From assembly GCA_946411385.1 (NCBI GenBank), contig CAMKDV010000007.1:103160-167159 (forward strand): a stretch of 64,000 nucleotides of DNA, given 5' to 3'. Source of the DNA: an uncultured Bacteroidales bacterium (GTDB lineage: Bacteria > Bacteroidota > Bacteroidia > Bacteroidales > Paludibacteraceae). The position numbers and the translations under genes were made by a program. Under the pieces are notes generated by a model, which worked only from the letters and a program-made list of their open reading frames with translations, was not told where the DNA came from and searched no databases. Below, piece by piece: positions 1-9,858 of this stretch (positions are counted from its first letter, which is position 1; each line of letters begins with the position of its first letter).

Positions 1-1
1 T

Positions 2-61
2 GAACTCAAAGTAGATACCTACAAGTACTTCCTCGATATCGAGAAAAACAACCTCCTATAA
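2..61 (+). CDS. C-terminal end of an unidentified protein (partial)
   Basis: An open frame enters from the left edge and ends at TAA (59-61), giving 19 residues that finish in IEKNNLL. It is rich in charged and aromatic residues, but the fragment is too short to identify. It runs in the same direction as cysS, 30 nt upstream, so the two could be co-transcribed. It could also be a chance open frame. Confidence 0.4.
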   Translation, partial: ELKVDTYKYFLDIEKNNLL

Positions 62-64
62 GTC

Positions 65-84
65 TGCAGCCAAGCTTGGCTGCA
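65..84. repeat. 20-bp perfect palindrome before cysS
   Basis: A self-complementary 20-bp sequence (TGCAGCCAAG and its reverse complement, centred on AAGCTT) lies just after the upstream stop and 8 nt before cysS. No T-run follows, so a simple intrinsic terminator is unlikely. A protein-binding site or an RNA-processing hairpin is possible. Confidence 0.5.
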
Positions 85-91
85 TAACGCT

Positions 92-1630
92 ATGCTATAC
101 CTATATAATACGCTCGCGCGCACGAAGCAACCTTTCCGCCCTTTGCATGAGGGACACGTAGGCATGTATGTGTGCGGACCTACCGTCTATGGCGATGCAC
201 ATCTCGGGCACGCAAGGCCGGCTATCACGTTCGATATACTCTTCCGCTACCTGCAGCATCTCGGCTACAAGGTGCGCTATGTGCGTAATATCACCGATGT
301 CGGTCACCTCGAACACGATGCCGATCAGGGGGAGGACAAGATAGCAAAGAAAGCACGCCTCGAGCAACTCGAACCGATGGAAGTTGTGCAGTTCTTCACC
401 AACCGCTACCATCACGACATGGAAGCGCTCAACGTGCTGCCACCCTCTATCGAACCGCACGCTTCCGGACATATCATCGAGCAGATTGCTTTCGTCCAGA
501 AGATTCTCGACAAAGGCTATGCCTATGTCTCCAACGGAAGCATCTATATGGATGTAGAGCGCTATGCACAGGATTTTCCGTACGGCAAACTCAGCGGACG
601 CAACCTCGAAGATATAGTTACCGACACGCGCGAACTGGACGGACAGGACGAAAAACGCCACTCCTACGATTTCGCACTATGGAAGAAAGCGGCTCCCGAA
701 CATATCATGCACTGGCCTGCCGTCTTCCGCTATACCGAACAAGGCGAGCAAAAAGAGCTGCATAGCGAGGGTTTCCCCGGATGGCACATGGAGTGCTCGG
801 CTATGGGTACGAAATATCTGGGTGAGGAGTTCGATATTCATGGCGGCGGTATGGACTTGATGTTCCCGCACCATGAGGCGGAGATTGCGCAGTCGTGCGC
901 CGCACTCGGACATGACACGGTCCACTACTGGCTCCACAACAACATGATCACCATCGCCGGAAAGAAGATGGGTAAGAGTTATAATAATTTTATCACACTC
1001 CGCCAGTTCTTCTCGGGCGAGCATCATTTGCTCTCCAAACCTTTCAGCCCGATGACCATTCGCCTGTTCATCCTCATGGCGCATTACCGCTCTACCCTCG
1101 ACTTCTCTTCCGAAGCTCTTGAAGCTGCCGAGAAAGGCTTCCAACGGTTGGCAGAGGCCTATGCCCGCCTGCAAAAACTGCATCCGACAGCCAAAGGCAA
1201 TCTAACAGCGCAGCGATCTAACAGCGATAGCGATCTAACAGGCGTAGCCGGTCTGCGTCAGCGCTGCGCCGAAGCCATGGATGATGATCTGAATACACCT
1301 ATCGTCATCTCACATCTGTTCGACTCCACCAAAACAATCAATAGCCTTGCGGATGGCAAGGCTACGATTAGTGAAGCGGATCTCAACGAACTGCGGGATG
1401 TATGGCAGACCTATGCCATAAATATCCTTGGCTTGCAACTTGCCGATAGCGCATCGGCTGCCAACAGCAATACTGCTGCCTATAGCGGTGCTATCGACCT
1501 GCTGCTCAATATCCGCCTCGATGCCAAGCGCAACAAGGACTGGACTACTTCCGATCGCATCCGCAACGCCCTCACCGATCTGGGCTTCAGCATCAAAGAT
1601 ACCAAGGACGGCTTCGAGTGGTCACTCTAA
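92..1630 (+). CDS. cysS: Cysteine--tRNA ligase
   Basis: A cytoplasmic class I aminoacyl-tRNA synthetase that charges tRNA-Cys. The HIGH motif appears as HLGH (residues 37-40) and the KMSKS motif as KMGKS (292-296). The zinc ligands expected in this family are visible: Cys28, Cys235 and the His pair at 260-261 followed by Glu. The conserved [12 protein letters not shown] block is intact. At 512 residues it is longer than the roughly 460-490 usual for the family. Part of the excess is a low-complexity stretch near residues 370-385, encoded by a short tandem repeat, and a Ser/Ala/Asn-rich stretch near 448-465. It converges with the next gene with only 5 bp between stop codons. Confidence 0.97.
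   Translation: MLYLYNTLARTKQPFRPLHEGHVGMYVCGPTVYGDAHLGHARPAITFDILFRYLQHLGYKVRYVRNITDVGHLEHDADQGEDKIAKKARLEQLEPMEVVQFFTNRYHHDMEALNVLPPSIEPHASGHIIEQIAFVQKILDKGYAYVSNGSIYMDVERYAQDFPYGKLSGRNLEDIVTDTRELDGQDEKRHSYDFALWKKAAPEHIMHWPAVFRYTEQGEQKELHSEGFPGWHMECSAMGTKYLGEEFDIHGGGMDLMFPHHEAEIAQSCAALGHDTVHYWLHNNMITIAGKKMGKSYNNFITLRQFFSGEHHLLSKPFSPMTIRLFILMAHYRSTLDFSSEALEAAEKGFQRLAEAYARLQKLHPTAKGNLTAQRSNSDSDLTGVAGLRQRCAEAMDDDLNTPIVISHLFDSTKTINSLADGKATISEADLNELRDVWQTYAINILGLQLADSASAANSNTAAYSGAIDLLLNIRLDAKRNKDWTTSDRIRNALTDLGFSIKDTKDGFEWSL
1200..1243. repeat. In-frame degenerate tandem repeat inside cysS
   Basis: About two and a half copies of a 16-17 nt unit (CTAACAGCGATAGCGAT and variants) encode a Ser/Asn/Asp-rich linker around residues 370-385 of CysS. 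It belongs to a class of short-period repeats seen at several other places in the window. Confidence 0.6.
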
Positions 1631-1635
1631 AGTGA

Positions 1636-3027
1636 CTACTTGCCGCCGATCACCAGCGTGGCTGCTCCCAGTCCCTGCGACATGATTTTCGATTCGATGC
1701 CGTAGGTCTGTTGCAGATGTTTCTGTAACGGCCGTAGCCATGTGCGTGCATCCAGATCACGGCCTTTGTCGTTCTGCAAAGGTATAGCCACGTTCTCAAA
1801 CAACATCTGGCTGCTGGTAGCTACCGACGTGTTGAACCGTCCGCGGAGCGTGTTATCGGATATCCAGTCCTCAATCAGCGCACCCAGTTCCTCGCCATTG
1901 TAATCACTCTCCAAGTCACCGTCGAAATCATCAAACACTCGCACGCGGATAACTATCTGTCGGCCATTCTGCTGAATGTCGGCAAAATGCGAAACCAGTT
2001 GGTCGGAGAAATTGTTCATGTGTCCGAGTATAGCCTCTTCCAGCATGATGGGCAGTTGTGCCTGCGAAGCATAGACGGCTTGACCTGTGCCGGTAGCACC
2101 GGCTATCTGCTTGTCGGAATAAGCGTCCAAGCCTTGCATCACAAACGATAGCGACTGCTGGCTGCCACCTGCCATCTCATTGACCGTCCATCCGATCTTT
2201 ACCCATATATCTGCCCGGGCAACTGATTTCAGTTGGTCGATAGGCGATACGATGATATCCGCACCGGATTTGGATGAAGTCATAGCATCTTCTGCTGCCT
2301 GCGATTTCAAGGTCTTGAGTTGCGACTCCAGGTTCTTCAGCGGGAATCCTCGGTCGGCAAACAACGTGTTGACCTGTGCGATGGCTTGCAGCAGTTCGTT
2401 GCTTGTGGTTACAGCATTATAGTAGTCAGGCAGTCCGTCTTTGGTCACGTAGCCGTTCTGCAAGCACCATTGGTCGGATGGAACAACCATCAGTGTCGGC
2501 ACTTTGCCGTTCATCATCTCACCTACGCCTTGCATCACGCCGTCGTTCTCCAGCCGTTGGCGCAATTCGTCTGCCAATACCGTCACTACCAAGCCTACTT
2601 TGTACTCCTTGCCAATCTTCACCACCTGATCAGGCACTCCGTTACCCATCAGCGAGAAGTAGCGCTGATACGAACCGCCATCCTCGAAGAATTTCTCAAA
2701 ATAGGTGGCAAATTTCTCTTCCGTACCCGGAGTCTCTATCATCGGATGTCTTCCGGGAAGACGTTTGCTGTCGGTAGAGGGAGCATAACCGGTGAAGATG
2801 ATGCCATGCACGGCATTTTTGCCTGCCTGCGATGTGGCTACATTGGCGTTCTTCGAATACGACCACACTCTCACGATGGCGCATCCTTGCGGAGCCTGAC
2901 CTACTGCCGGCTGAATCTCATAACGCCACTGACGCGTATCCTGATCGGCTTTTGCCTTTGCCGCTGCTTGGGCAAACATGCCTGCTGCCAGCGGTAATAA
3001 TAATCCAAATAGAATTAATCGTTTCAT
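1636..3027 (-). CDS. Exported DUF6175-like protein
   Basis: 463 residues with a signal peptide (hydrophobic stretch ending near FAQA, residue 21). The middle part (PTLMVVPSDQWC, ADRGFPLKNLE, AEDAMTSSKS, ADIWVKIGWTVN) matches my memory of DUF6175, a Bacteroidetes family of unknown function. That assignment is from recall. It is the last gene of a seven-gene minus-strand operon. Its stop lies 5 bp from the cysS stop in convergent orientation, with a small hairpin (GTCACT/AGTGAC) across the junction. A periplasmic or outer-membrane-associated place is inferred from the signal peptide. No catalytic motif is recognised. Confidence 0.8.
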   Translation of the reverse strand: MKRLILFGLLLPLAAGMFAQAAAKAKADQDTRQWRYEIQPAVGQAPQGCAIVRVWSYSKNANVATSQAGKNAVHGIIFTGYAPSTDSKRLPGRHPMIETPGTEEKFATYFEKFFEDGGSYQRYFSLMGNGVPDQVVKIGKEYKVGLVVTVLADELRQRLENDGVMQGVGEMMNGKVPTLMVVPSDQWCLQNGYVTKDGLPDYYNAVTTSNELLQAIAQVNTLFADRGFPLKNLESQLKTLKSQAAEDAMTSSKSGADIIVSPIDQLKSVARADIWVKIGWTVNEMAGGSQQSLSFVMQGLDAYSDKQIAGATGTGQAVYASQAQLPIMLEEAILGHMNNFSDQLVSHFADIQQNGRQIVIRVRVFDDFDGDLESDYNGEELGALIEDWISDNTLRGRFNTSVATSSQMLFENVAIPLQNDKGRDLDARTWLRPLQKHLQQTYGIESKIMSQGLGAATLVIGGK

Positions 3028-3070
3028 CGCTCTTCTGTATTTTATCCGCCAAGCACGGCGGATGCCGTTA

Positions 3071-4405
3071 TCATTTTTCTATCAGCAGCAAGCCCGGATA
3101 GAGTTTGCCGTTTTTGGTCTTGAACGTCGTGCCACGCATAGCGTTCATATCTTGCTCTACTCCATGACGGTTGTCCCATATCTGATCGGCTTTCAATGGC
3201 GGCATCACATCGCGATACGTCGTCTTGCCGTTCTGGAAAACCATCTCACGTACTGCATATTTCTTCTTCAGCGTCACACCTTCCTTTTGCCCGATAGCCG
3301 CCATGAAGCCTGTCACTTTGCCTTTAGCATCATACAGGATTTGCATGATAGGCGTATACACGCGGAAATCCTCAAACTTGGCTTGCAGGTTGTTGATGGC
3401 GTCATCCATCGTTCGTGCGCAGGTGATGAGGATCTGATCGGCTTGCTGCATCTTCGAATAGGTGCCGGCATTGAAGGCGGTAGCGTTGTTGGTCACGGTA
3501 GGCATCATGCCTACGTATTTCAGCCGGAACGTACTCTTGTCGTTCAGGAAAGCTTCTATCTTGCTTGCATCGCCGTTTTCGGTATAATACTTGCTGTAGA
3601 ACTTGTTCTGCACGGCAGGCGACCAATCCAACTGATACAGATAAGTAGCTTCCAGTACGGCAAAGCCTTTTATCTCCAGCAGTTCGTTCGTGCTCTTGGT
3701 CAGGTCACCTGCCAGTTCGGCTACGCTACCTGCCAGACTCGATGCTGCTCCGGCCAAACCCAGAACGCCGTCCAGCAGACCTATGCCCGTATTCGATTGC
3801 TGCAGTTCGTTGCCTACCTTCTGCGCCTCTTTGCCATAGTCCGCAATTACCGTACATATATCGCTCACCGTCTGTGCGCGGTCGGCATGATTGATGTAGC
3901 TCATGTCGTTGATCAGCACGAAGCTCTTGCTCACCAACTCGTTGCCTGCATCCACCAGGTTGATCATTCCCGCCAGCGTGCCGGCTGCCAGTTCTTTCTG
4001 CAGTTCGGATGCATCGTACATACCTTCCGTCACCAGACGCTCGGTGCTGAAGCCTCGCAACGTATCGAACATGAACCAGTGCGCCACAATCATCTTCGCA
4101 AGCTCCGACTCGTTCAATGCCTTGTCGAACACCCGATGCATCGTGGTATCGCGCACCGTGCGGTGATTCGAATGGTCGTCCAACAGTACAACATCTACCA
4201 CCCCTGTCTCGTTGAGGTTGTTGTAGCGGTCAGGGAAGGGCAGGTTTTGTGCCGAATACAGGATCTCGTTCGCAAACGAATCTTGCATGTGTACCACCGG
4301 CATCACATACAGCGAACTGCGGTGATAGCCCGTCGAATTGCTATAGTCCTGTCCAAAAGCAGCAATAGTAAGCAGGGCTAATAAGAAGGTAGTTACTTTT
4401 TTCAT
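3071..4405 (-). CDS. Exported hypothetical protein
   Basis: 444 residues beginning MKKVTTFLLALLTIAAFG, a clear signal peptide. The rest is mixed alpha/beta. A Gly/Ala-rich amphipathic stretch near residues 205-235 (LLDGVLGLAGAASSLAGSVAEL) could associate with membrane. I recognise no family or catalytic motif. It sits 18 nt downstream of the 181-residue exported gene and 43 nt upstream of the DUF6175-like gene, so it is part of the same transcript. The run of three exported products after cytoplasmic zinc-ribbon proteins suggests one machinery spanning the envelope, but that is inference. Confidence 0.75.
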   Translation of the reverse strand: MKKVTTFLLALLTIAAFGQDYSNSTGYHRSSLYVMPVVHMQDSFANEILYSAQNLPFPDRYNNLNETGVVDVVLLDDHSNHRTVRDTTMHRVFDKALNESELAKMIVAHWFMFDTLRGFSTERLVTEGMYDASELQKELAAGTLAGMINLVDAGNELVSKSFVLINDMSYINHADRAQTVSDICTVIADYGKEAQKVGNELQQSNTGIGLLDGVLGLAGAASSLAGSVAELAGDLTKSTNELLEIKGFAVLEATYLYQLDWSPAVQNKFYSKYYTENGDASKIEAFLNDKSTFRLKYVGMMPTVTNNATAFNAGTYSKMQQADQILITCARTMDDAINNLQAKFEDFRVYTPIMQILYDAKGKVTGFMAAIGQKEGVTLKKKYAVREMVFQNGKTTYRDVMPPLKADQIWDNRHGVEQDMNAMRGTTFKTKNGKLYPGLLLIEK

Positions 4406-4423
4406 TGTTGTCAGTATTTTGGC

Positions 4424-4969
4424 TTACCACCAGTTGATATCATAGCTCTCTTTGTTGAACTCACCTGCATCCTCGCGAGCCTTCAAGGTCTCCACGATGC
4501 GCACTTTAGCCTCATCTATCAGTTTCTTGAATGCCTGATCCCCCGACTGAATGGCTTTCACGGCCTGCATGTAAGCTTTCTCTGCATCGTCAGCCACACC
4601 TTTCTTGGTCATGTTTTGCGTAGCAAACAGTATTCCGCTGTCCACGTCGCCTATGTAGAAGCTGAACGATACTTTTACGTACGCTTTTGCCGGAACGCTT
4701 TCGGTCATGCCCTCGTCCAGGATGTTCGAGCGAACGGTCAGCACATAGCGCGAACGGTCGCTCTGATCCATGATGCCCTGTTTGAGCAACGCTTGTTTCA
4801 TCTTGTCCAGCATCAGCGATTTGGCATAATCCGGCACGTCGCTCGTGATGGCTACGTGAGGAATGATGATGATTTTCTCTGCCAGATTCTCCTCTGCCGT
4901 AGGTTCGGCTGTCTGAGCTGCCGCCAACAGCGGCAGGCAGCATAGTAGCAAGGCTATAATCTTCTTCAT
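4424..4969 (-). CDS. Small exported hypothetical protein
   Basis: 181 residues with a signal peptide (MKKIIALLLCCLPLLAAAQ). The mature part alternates beta segments and a C-terminal helix (AFKKLIDEAKVRIVETLKARED), a layout reminiscent of CsgG/FlgT-like periplasmic proteins, though no diagnostic motif is seen. It has no lipobox: Cys10 and Cys11 lie inside the hydrophobic core and are not followed by a small residue at the cleavage site. It sits in the middle of the zinc-ribbon operon. Confidence 0.75.
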   Translation of the reverse strand: MKKIIALLLCCLPLLAAAQTAEPTAEENLAEKIIIIPHVAITSDVPDYAKSLMLDKMKQALLKQGIMDQSDRSRYVLTVRSNILDEGMTESVPAKAYVKVSFSFYIGDVDSGILFATQNMTKKGVADDAEKAYMQAVKAIQSGDQAFKKLIDEAKVRIVETLKAREDAGEFNKESYDINWW

Positions 4970-5021
4970 AATATCTCGACCATTTTTGTTAATATTCCGT
5001 TACAGACCAAACTGACAAGTA

Positions 5022-6068
5022 TTACATCAGTTTGCGCTTGGCATTCTTGTTGCCCAACTTGGCAGCTTTCTCGTACCACTCAATGGCTTTCTGTTTGTTG
5101 GCATCCACGCCCTCGCCGTTCTCGTACATCGTTCCCAGTTTGAAGGCAGCCTCACCTGCTTTCTGCTTGTCGCTCAGGTTGGATGCTTTCGTCAGGTTCT
5201 TCACGGCATTGTCATAATCGCCGTTGTTGTACGCTTTCATGCCGTCAGCATAGGGGTCAGCAGGTTTGGGCTTGGCGGCAGGTTTGCTTGCCGTGCCTGT
5301 CTTGGCTGCTGTTTGTCCGGCAGGCGTAGCGTTCTGTGCCGGAGCAGCTACTGTCTCCGTTTTTGCACCTTCTGTTACGGGCTTTCTGCTTGTACGCAGA
5401 TAGATTACTATACCTATACCCAGCACCACACCTGCTATCGTAGCTATCAGCCACGTAGGCATCCGCCTGCCGGTCTTGATATAGATGGTACCTTCACCCG
5501 TGATGCTGCCTACACCTTTCTGTCCCTCTTCTGCTTCCACGTGCGGAGCACTCTGCTGATGCTGATGGCGTGGCTGTTTTTGTTTGGATGCCGCATCGTT
5601 CACTGCAGCCGTCGTTGCGTCATCCACTATACCGCCTGGCAACTGACCGCCTGCACCCACATTGATGATGATCGTCTGCTGGGTGTTGTTGGTCGTATTG
5701 TTCGCCACGTTCGTCGTGTTGGCGATATTGTTCTGGGTGTTCTGCGTATTATTCTGCGTGTTGTGAACAGAATGGTCAGCCGATACGCTCACGTCGCCGT
5801 GCGCCATGATCGATTCGGGCATCGCTACGTCGGGTGCAGCCGGTTTGCCGGGTTTTGTCGGAGCCGATATGTTCGGCTTGCTCGGCGCGGCGGCTGAGGG
5901 TTTGCTCGGTGCAGCCATATTCGGACGCTCAGGAGCGCTCACGGCAGGTTTGTCGGGAGCGGCTGCTCCACCGGCTGCTGCAAATTCAGCATCGGTCAGT
6001 TCGTAATCGCAGTTCGGACAAATACGTGTTCCGGCGGGTATCTCCTCGTTACATTCAGGACATTTCAT
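5022..6068 (-). CDS. Zinc-ribbon membrane protein with Sel1 repeats
   Basis: 348 residues. Order: N-terminal zinc ribbon (C3, C6, C17, C20); a Pro/Ala/Lys-rich linker of about 50 residues with repeated APSKP/APTKP blocks; an Asn/Thr-rich stretch (residues ~100-135); one membrane segment (WLIATIAGVVLGIGIVIYL, ~205-225); an Ala/Pro/Lys-rich spacer; and a C-terminal TPR/Sel1-like pair (YADGMKAYNNGDYDNAV and KLGTMYENGEGV). There is no signal peptide, so the zinc ribbon is probably cytoplasmic and the Sel1 repeats periplasmic, where the operon's exported products would be. Its ATG overlaps the upstream gene's stop by 4 nt, indicating translational coupling. Confidence 0.85.
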   Translation of the reverse strand: MKCPECNEEIPAGTRICPNCDYELTDAEFAAAGGAAAPDKPAVSAPERPNMAAPSKPSAAAPSKPNISAPTKPGKPAAPDVAMPESIMAHGDVSVSADHSVHNTQNNTQNTQNNIANTTNVANNTTNNTQQTIIINVGAGGQLPGGIVDDATTAAVNDAASKQKQPRHQHQQSAPHVEAEEGQKGVGSITGEGTIYIKTGRRMPTWLIATIAGVVLGIGIVIYLRTSRKPVTEGAKTETVAAPAQNATPAGQTAAKTGTASKPAAKPKPADPYADGMKAYNNGDYDNAVKNLTKASNLSDKQKAGEAAFKLGTMYENGEGVDANKQKAIEWYEKAAKLGNKNAKRKLM

Positions 6069-6301
6069 ACTTTTTTATCATTTATTGCGGTTATACACAT
6101 GTTGTTATATTCTTCCTCTACGCCTTCTACCACTACTTTCTGGTCGGCATATTCACGGATGAATGCCACATCTGCTGCCAGATGTCCATGGCGGTACAAT
6201 CGGTAGCTGTGCTCCTCGTCCACTTCCAGATAGGCATAATCGCCCTCGGATTTCGAGCCTTCCAGCTCACGGACGATTCGGATAATTCCTTCGTACTTCA
6301 T
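6065..6301 (-). CDS. Small hypothetical protein of the zinc-ribbon operon
   Basis: 78 residues, cytoplasmic, predicted mostly beta with a central helix (LAADVAFIREYAD). The ending KVVVEGVEEEYNNMCITAI would suit a small OB-like barrel, but I recognise no family. The gene lies 2 nt after the SPFH gene and overlaps the next gene by 4 nt, so it is tightly coupled to both. Its conserved position rather than any motif is the case for its being functional. Confidence 0.75.
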   Translation of the reverse strand: MKYEGIIRIVRELEGSKSEGDYAYLEVDEEHSYRLYRHGHLAADVAFIREYADQKVVVEGVEEEYNNMCITAINDKKV

Positions 6302-6303
6302 AA

Positions 6304-7869
6304 TCAGTTGTTATTGTTGCCGTTGTTATTACCGTTGCTATTGCCATAGTTCTGCGGATGGTTGTTGGCAGCCATCGTGCGCAGCAGTTCCATCATCTGG
6401 TCGTTCTGGCGCTGCTGTTGTTCACGCAGACGCTCGTTCCATTCCTTGTCGGTATCGACATGTACGCGTGCCATCTCCAGTTCGTGCTCACGGTTGGCAT
6501 TCTCCATCGACATGAACATCTCAAACTCCCTCTGCCTTTTCTCCATCTTCAGTTGTTCCTGACGCTGCTGTTCCTGGAATTCGAAGTCGGCCTCCCTCTG
6601 ACGGCGCTCCAGGTCTGCTTCCTGTTCCAGGCGGCGATAGTCGATGTCGCGCAACAAGCCTTGCTTGCGGATCTCAGCCAGTACGGCATCTTCTTCCTCC
6701 TTCGTCCGAGCCTCGCGCAGGCGGCGCTGGCTGTCCAGCATCAACTGGAACTTCTGCATCTCATCTTCGCGCAGCAGATTGTCTTTGTTGATCTTGTCCA
6801 GTTCAGCCCGCAGTTCGGCTTCGCTGCGTGCTTCGGCTATCTGCTGGGCGTTCTGAACGGCCGTCATTCGGTTGCGGAATTCGTTGGTGCGCTGCAGGTA
6901 GTCCAGTTCCTGTTCGCTCAAGTACATCTCGCGGCTCAGGTTGCGGAAGCGTTCCATGTCCGTGCTGTCGGCGGTTATCTCCACAATACGAGCTATGCCC
7001 AGACCGAAGAACTGCTCCGTAGCCGTCTCGTTGATGCGGTCTTTCATCTCGCGGCGTATCTCCGTAGGCAGACTGCTGCCGTCCCACTCGCGGTTCTCCA
7101 GCAGTTGTTGCAGGGTGGCGCGGATACTGTCGGCTATCGTATCTACGATGTGCGCCGTGGTCAGCAGGGTGCAGTCGGTCAGATAATGTCCGATGAAGCG
7201 CTCCTTGTCCTGTATCTGGAAGAAAGCGTTCACGCCTACTTGCAGGTCGTAGTACTTCGTCTTGATAAGCATCGGCTTGAATGTCTTGTAGTCATCCAGC
7301 GTCGGCTGCTTGGCTCCTACCAGGGCGGGGAAAGCTTTGTCCACCAATATGACGATGGTGAATGCTGCAGCTTTCTGCAGATTCAGTATCAGCGCTTTCT
7401 TCTCCTCTTCCTGTGGGTCGGGTTTCTTCTCAAACAGGTGCGATACAAAGTGCCATGCACGCTGAATGGCGTTGCCGCCTTGCTCGGTCTGCGCTATTCC
7501 TTCCTTGAACTCGTATACGCCTCCGCCTAAGGTGGCTACCGTTTTGCCGTCCACACGCACGTATGCCGTCGTGCCCTCGCTCACGATCACACCTTTGGCA
7601 TTCGTGTAAGCCGACATCTCCTGAGCCGTTATCACACGAGCTATTTGCCCTTGCTGAATAGTCCAGTAGATATGCTGGCTGGATGTTTGTACTACGTCTT
7701 CAGCAGGTTGCTGACGGTTTCTGCTATGCTCTTCTTCTGCCACAGGTTCGGCGGCTGCAGCTGCTGATGGTTGTGCGGCAGGTTGCGCATCAATAAGTTT
7801 CTCGCCACATTTGGTGCAGAACTTCTGTCCCGGCTTCACCGGTGCATCACATCTTGGGCATTTATCCAT
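6304..7869 (-). CDS. Zinc-ribbon SPFH (stomatin/prohibitin-like) protein
   Basis: 521 residues. The N-terminal zinc ribbon has C4, C7, C18 and C21. A Pro/Ala linker follows, then an SPFH-type domain (~65-310) resembling the COG4260 virion-core/YdjI-like group, judged from the VSEGTTAYVRVDGK and LGGGVYEFKEG region. A long Glu/Arg/Gln-rich coiled coil (~310-490) holds many repeated EAxLRAEL and RQREFEM-type heptads. The tail is Asn/Gly-rich. SPFH proteins form oligomeric scaffolds at membranes, and those with zinc ribbons are linked to envelope stress in other bacteria. Here the ribbon is N-terminal, as in its two operon partners. Second gene of the operon, 25 nt after the peptidase gene. Confidence 0.85.
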   Translation of the reverse strand: MDKCPRCDAPVKPGQKFCTKCGEKLIDAQPAAQPSAAAAAEPVAEEEHSRNRQQPAEDVVQTSSQHIYWTIQQGQIARVITAQEMSAYTNAKGVIVSEGTTAYVRVDGKTVATLGGGVYEFKEGIAQTEQGGNAIQRAWHFVSHLFEKKPDPQEEEKKALILNLQKAAAFTIVILVDKAFPALVGAKQPTLDDYKTFKPMLIKTKYYDLQVGVNAFFQIQDKERFIGHYLTDCTLLTTAHIVDTIADSIRATLQQLLENREWDGSSLPTEIRREMKDRINETATEQFFGLGIARIVEITADSTDMERFRNLSREMYLSEQELDYLQRTNEFRNRMTAVQNAQQIAEARSEAELRAELDKINKDNLLREDEMQKFQLMLDSQRRLREARTKEEEDAVLAEIRKQGLLRDIDYRRLEQEADLERRQREADFEFQEQQRQEQLKMEKRQREFEMFMSMENANREHELEMARVHVDTDKEWNERLREQQQRQNDQMMELLRTMAANNHPQNYGNSNGNNNGNNNN

Positions 7870-7894
7870 AATCGTAGGGTTTATAGGGTTATCG

Positions 7895-9733
7895 TTATTT
7901 GGTTGTTATCACGCTCAGTATCTCACCTTTCTCGTCGGTGGTAACCATCGCCATGGCGTTGTCGCCGTCAGGCACATTGGTCATCGGATAGTCATAGCCG
8001 AGTTCGCGATGACCGTCAGGATAGGTCTTGCGCGAGATAATCAGCGGCTCACGAGGCGGTATGCCGTATTGGGCGTATAGCTGTTTGGATATCACTTCGT
8101 GTATCTTCATGATGTTGCTGTCCACGGCTTGCCTGAGTTGTGCCAACATCGATTGAGGTTCGCCGGCATTCTTGTTCATCAGGATCTCTTCCGTTGGCAC
8201 GTTCAGCGGATCGTTGGCGCCCAGAGGAGCCGCTTTGGATACATGTGCCGTGTAGAAACTTGCACCGTCTACTGCGAAGTGCATCATCGGATCGCCGTAC
8301 AGGTTGAACTCCGCTATCGTTAGCGCGTGCGTCGGCTCACCCGGACGGTTCTTGAACGTAGCCATTCGTGCGGCCAACATCGCCTGACCTGCACTCTCAC
8401 CTGCCATCATGTGCTGGTTGAATACTGCTCCCAGCACATCCGATGTGGACAGATGACCGTCGCCGTCACCTGCGCCGTACGCCGTACGCGAACTGCCAAC
8501 AAACACCATCGTCATCGACGAGATAGCCGTCAGCAACATGCTGTATTCCTTCGGATAGCCGATGAAGCGGCCTCCGTAACAGGCTTGGGTGAATAGTATA
8601 TTCGGACGCACCGACGAAGCAATCAGTCGCGGCGAGAAACCTGCGCAGCAATGCTGACCGGACATGTCGACGCCGTAGTAATGGTACGAGCCCATGCTGT
8701 CGCCGCCGTGCATGTTGAAGAAGATGTAGGCAAACTCTCCGCCGAAGTTAGGCTGCATATCATCTTCATCCAGCATGACATAAGGCGTGAGGAAGATATG
8801 TCCGCGATGCAGTACCTCTTCGGGCGCAGCGTTGTACTGCGGATATAGCCCGCATTCGTACATCGGCGAAGTGATCACGTTCGTCACCTCTTTCCAGTGC
8901 GGGTCACATTGCGTGTACGCCATGCCCACCGGCACGGAGCAATCAAGCTGTATGCTGCGGTCCAGATAGCCAGTCAGGTCTTCCAACGTAGCGTTATCCG
9001 CCAGCGGCAGACGGCCTACGTAGAACAACGCATCGTAGCGGAACAACCGCTGACTCATCAGATCTTCTTCCATCTTCTGCCCGTACGGATAGGAGTAGAG
9101 CAGATCGGTATCCATCGTCTTGTCACGGCTGCCGGCTTTGGCGTGCGAAGCAAGGAAATTAGGCAAGGTGGGCATCGGCACATCTTTGTTGCCGCCTATG
9201 ATGAACAGGTACTCCGACTCGTCCATGCCGTTCTTCTGCTCCCACTCATGCTGGTCTAAGGTCAGGTCGGCAAAAGCATACCACGGGTCGCTGCCTGTCA
9301 GATGAACGGTCTTATGCTGCCCGAAAAGGTTCTTACGCTCGTACGTATAATCCGAAGCATCTATCAGCCTGTAACTCAACCCGATGTTTTTCAGCGCCTC
9401 TATATAATTGTTGATGATGCCTCGTAGCGCCAGCGGATCTATCCTCAATCGCTTGCCTATACCCGCCAGGTTCGTCAGTATCAGTCCACGTGCAAACACC
9501 GGACGCGTATCTGCCTCTTCTGCCGGAGCCGACGGCCCGTTGGGTACACGCTCCGTTGTACCGCCCGACATCGTGCCTGTAGACGAACTGCCGGTTGATG
9601 AACTGCCGGAAGACGAACTGCCCGGATTATTCTGGGCAGCCACAGGCTCTTCTTCGTGCATCACTTTCGTGCCGCATTCCGGGCAGAACAGCGCATCATC
9701 ATCTAATCGGGTTCCGCATTCAGGACAATACAT
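7895..9733 (-). CDS. Zinc-ribbon C25-like (gingipain-fold) cysteine peptidase
   Basis: 612 residues with no signal peptide, so probably cytoplasmic. The zinc ribbon uses C3, C6, C17 and C20. A Ser/Gly/Thr-rich linker follows (39-62), then a clan CD peptidase domain. Its catalytic dyad is visible as His342 (FNMHGG) and Cys385 (TQACYGG). Supporting C25 hallmarks are the YVGRLPLADN strand near 238-247 and the EFNLYGDPMMHF segment at 475-486. Gingipains are secreted, so a cytoplasmic, zinc-ribbon-tagged relative is unusual. It is first in the operon, behind a strong housekeeping promoter. Substrate unknown. Family assignment rests on motifs; the partnership with the SPFH protein is inferred from context and from the shared ribbon. 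Confidence 0.85.
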   Translation of the reverse strand: MYCPECGTRLDDDALFCPECGTKVMHEEEPVAAQNNPGSSSSGSSSTGSSSTGTMSGGTTERVPNGPSAPAEEADTRPVFARGLILTNLAGIGKRLRIDPLALRGIINNYIEALKNIGLSYRLIDASDYTYERKNLFGQHKTVHLTGSDPWYAFADLTLDQHEWEQKNGMDESEYLFIIGGNKDVPMPTLPNFLASHAKAGSRDKTMDTDLLYSYPYGQKMEEDLMSQRLFRYDALFYVGRLPLADNATLEDLTGYLDRSIQLDCSVPVGMAYTQCDPHWKEVTNVITSPMYECGLYPQYNAAPEEVLHRGHIFLTPYVMLDEDDMQPNFGGEFAYIFFNMHGGDSMGSYHYYGVDMSGQHCCAGFSPRLIASSVRPNILFTQACYGGRFIGYPKEYSMLLTAISSMTMVFVGSSRTAYGAGDGDGHLSTSDVLGAVFNQHMMAGESAGQAMLAARMATFKNRPGEPTHALTIAEFNLYGDPMMHFAVDGASFYTAHVSKAAPLGANDPLNVPTEEILMNKNAGEPQSMLAQLRQAVDSNIMKIHEVISKQLYAQYGIPPREPLIISRKTYPDGHRELGYDYPMTNVPDGDNAMAMVTTDEKGEILSVITTK

Positions 9734-9826
9734 AGGCTTCGTGTTTTAAGGTGATGAATCTTTATTTCACGTGCGCGCATCACATGAGCATTCGTAGCGC
9801 ACATCGCTTTTTATACGTAACGGCAA

Positions 9827-9858
9827 CAAAGTTACAAAAAATTTTTGACATTTGCAAA
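9827..9858 (-). promoter_or_regulatory. Housekeeping promoter of the zinc-ribbon operon
   Basis: Minus-strand -33 TTTG (9858-9855), a 20-nt spacer and -7 TAACTTTG (9834-9827), matching the Bacteroidetes primary-sigma consensus. Transcription should start near 9820, giving a leader of about 85 nt before the peptidase ATG. Confidence 0.8.
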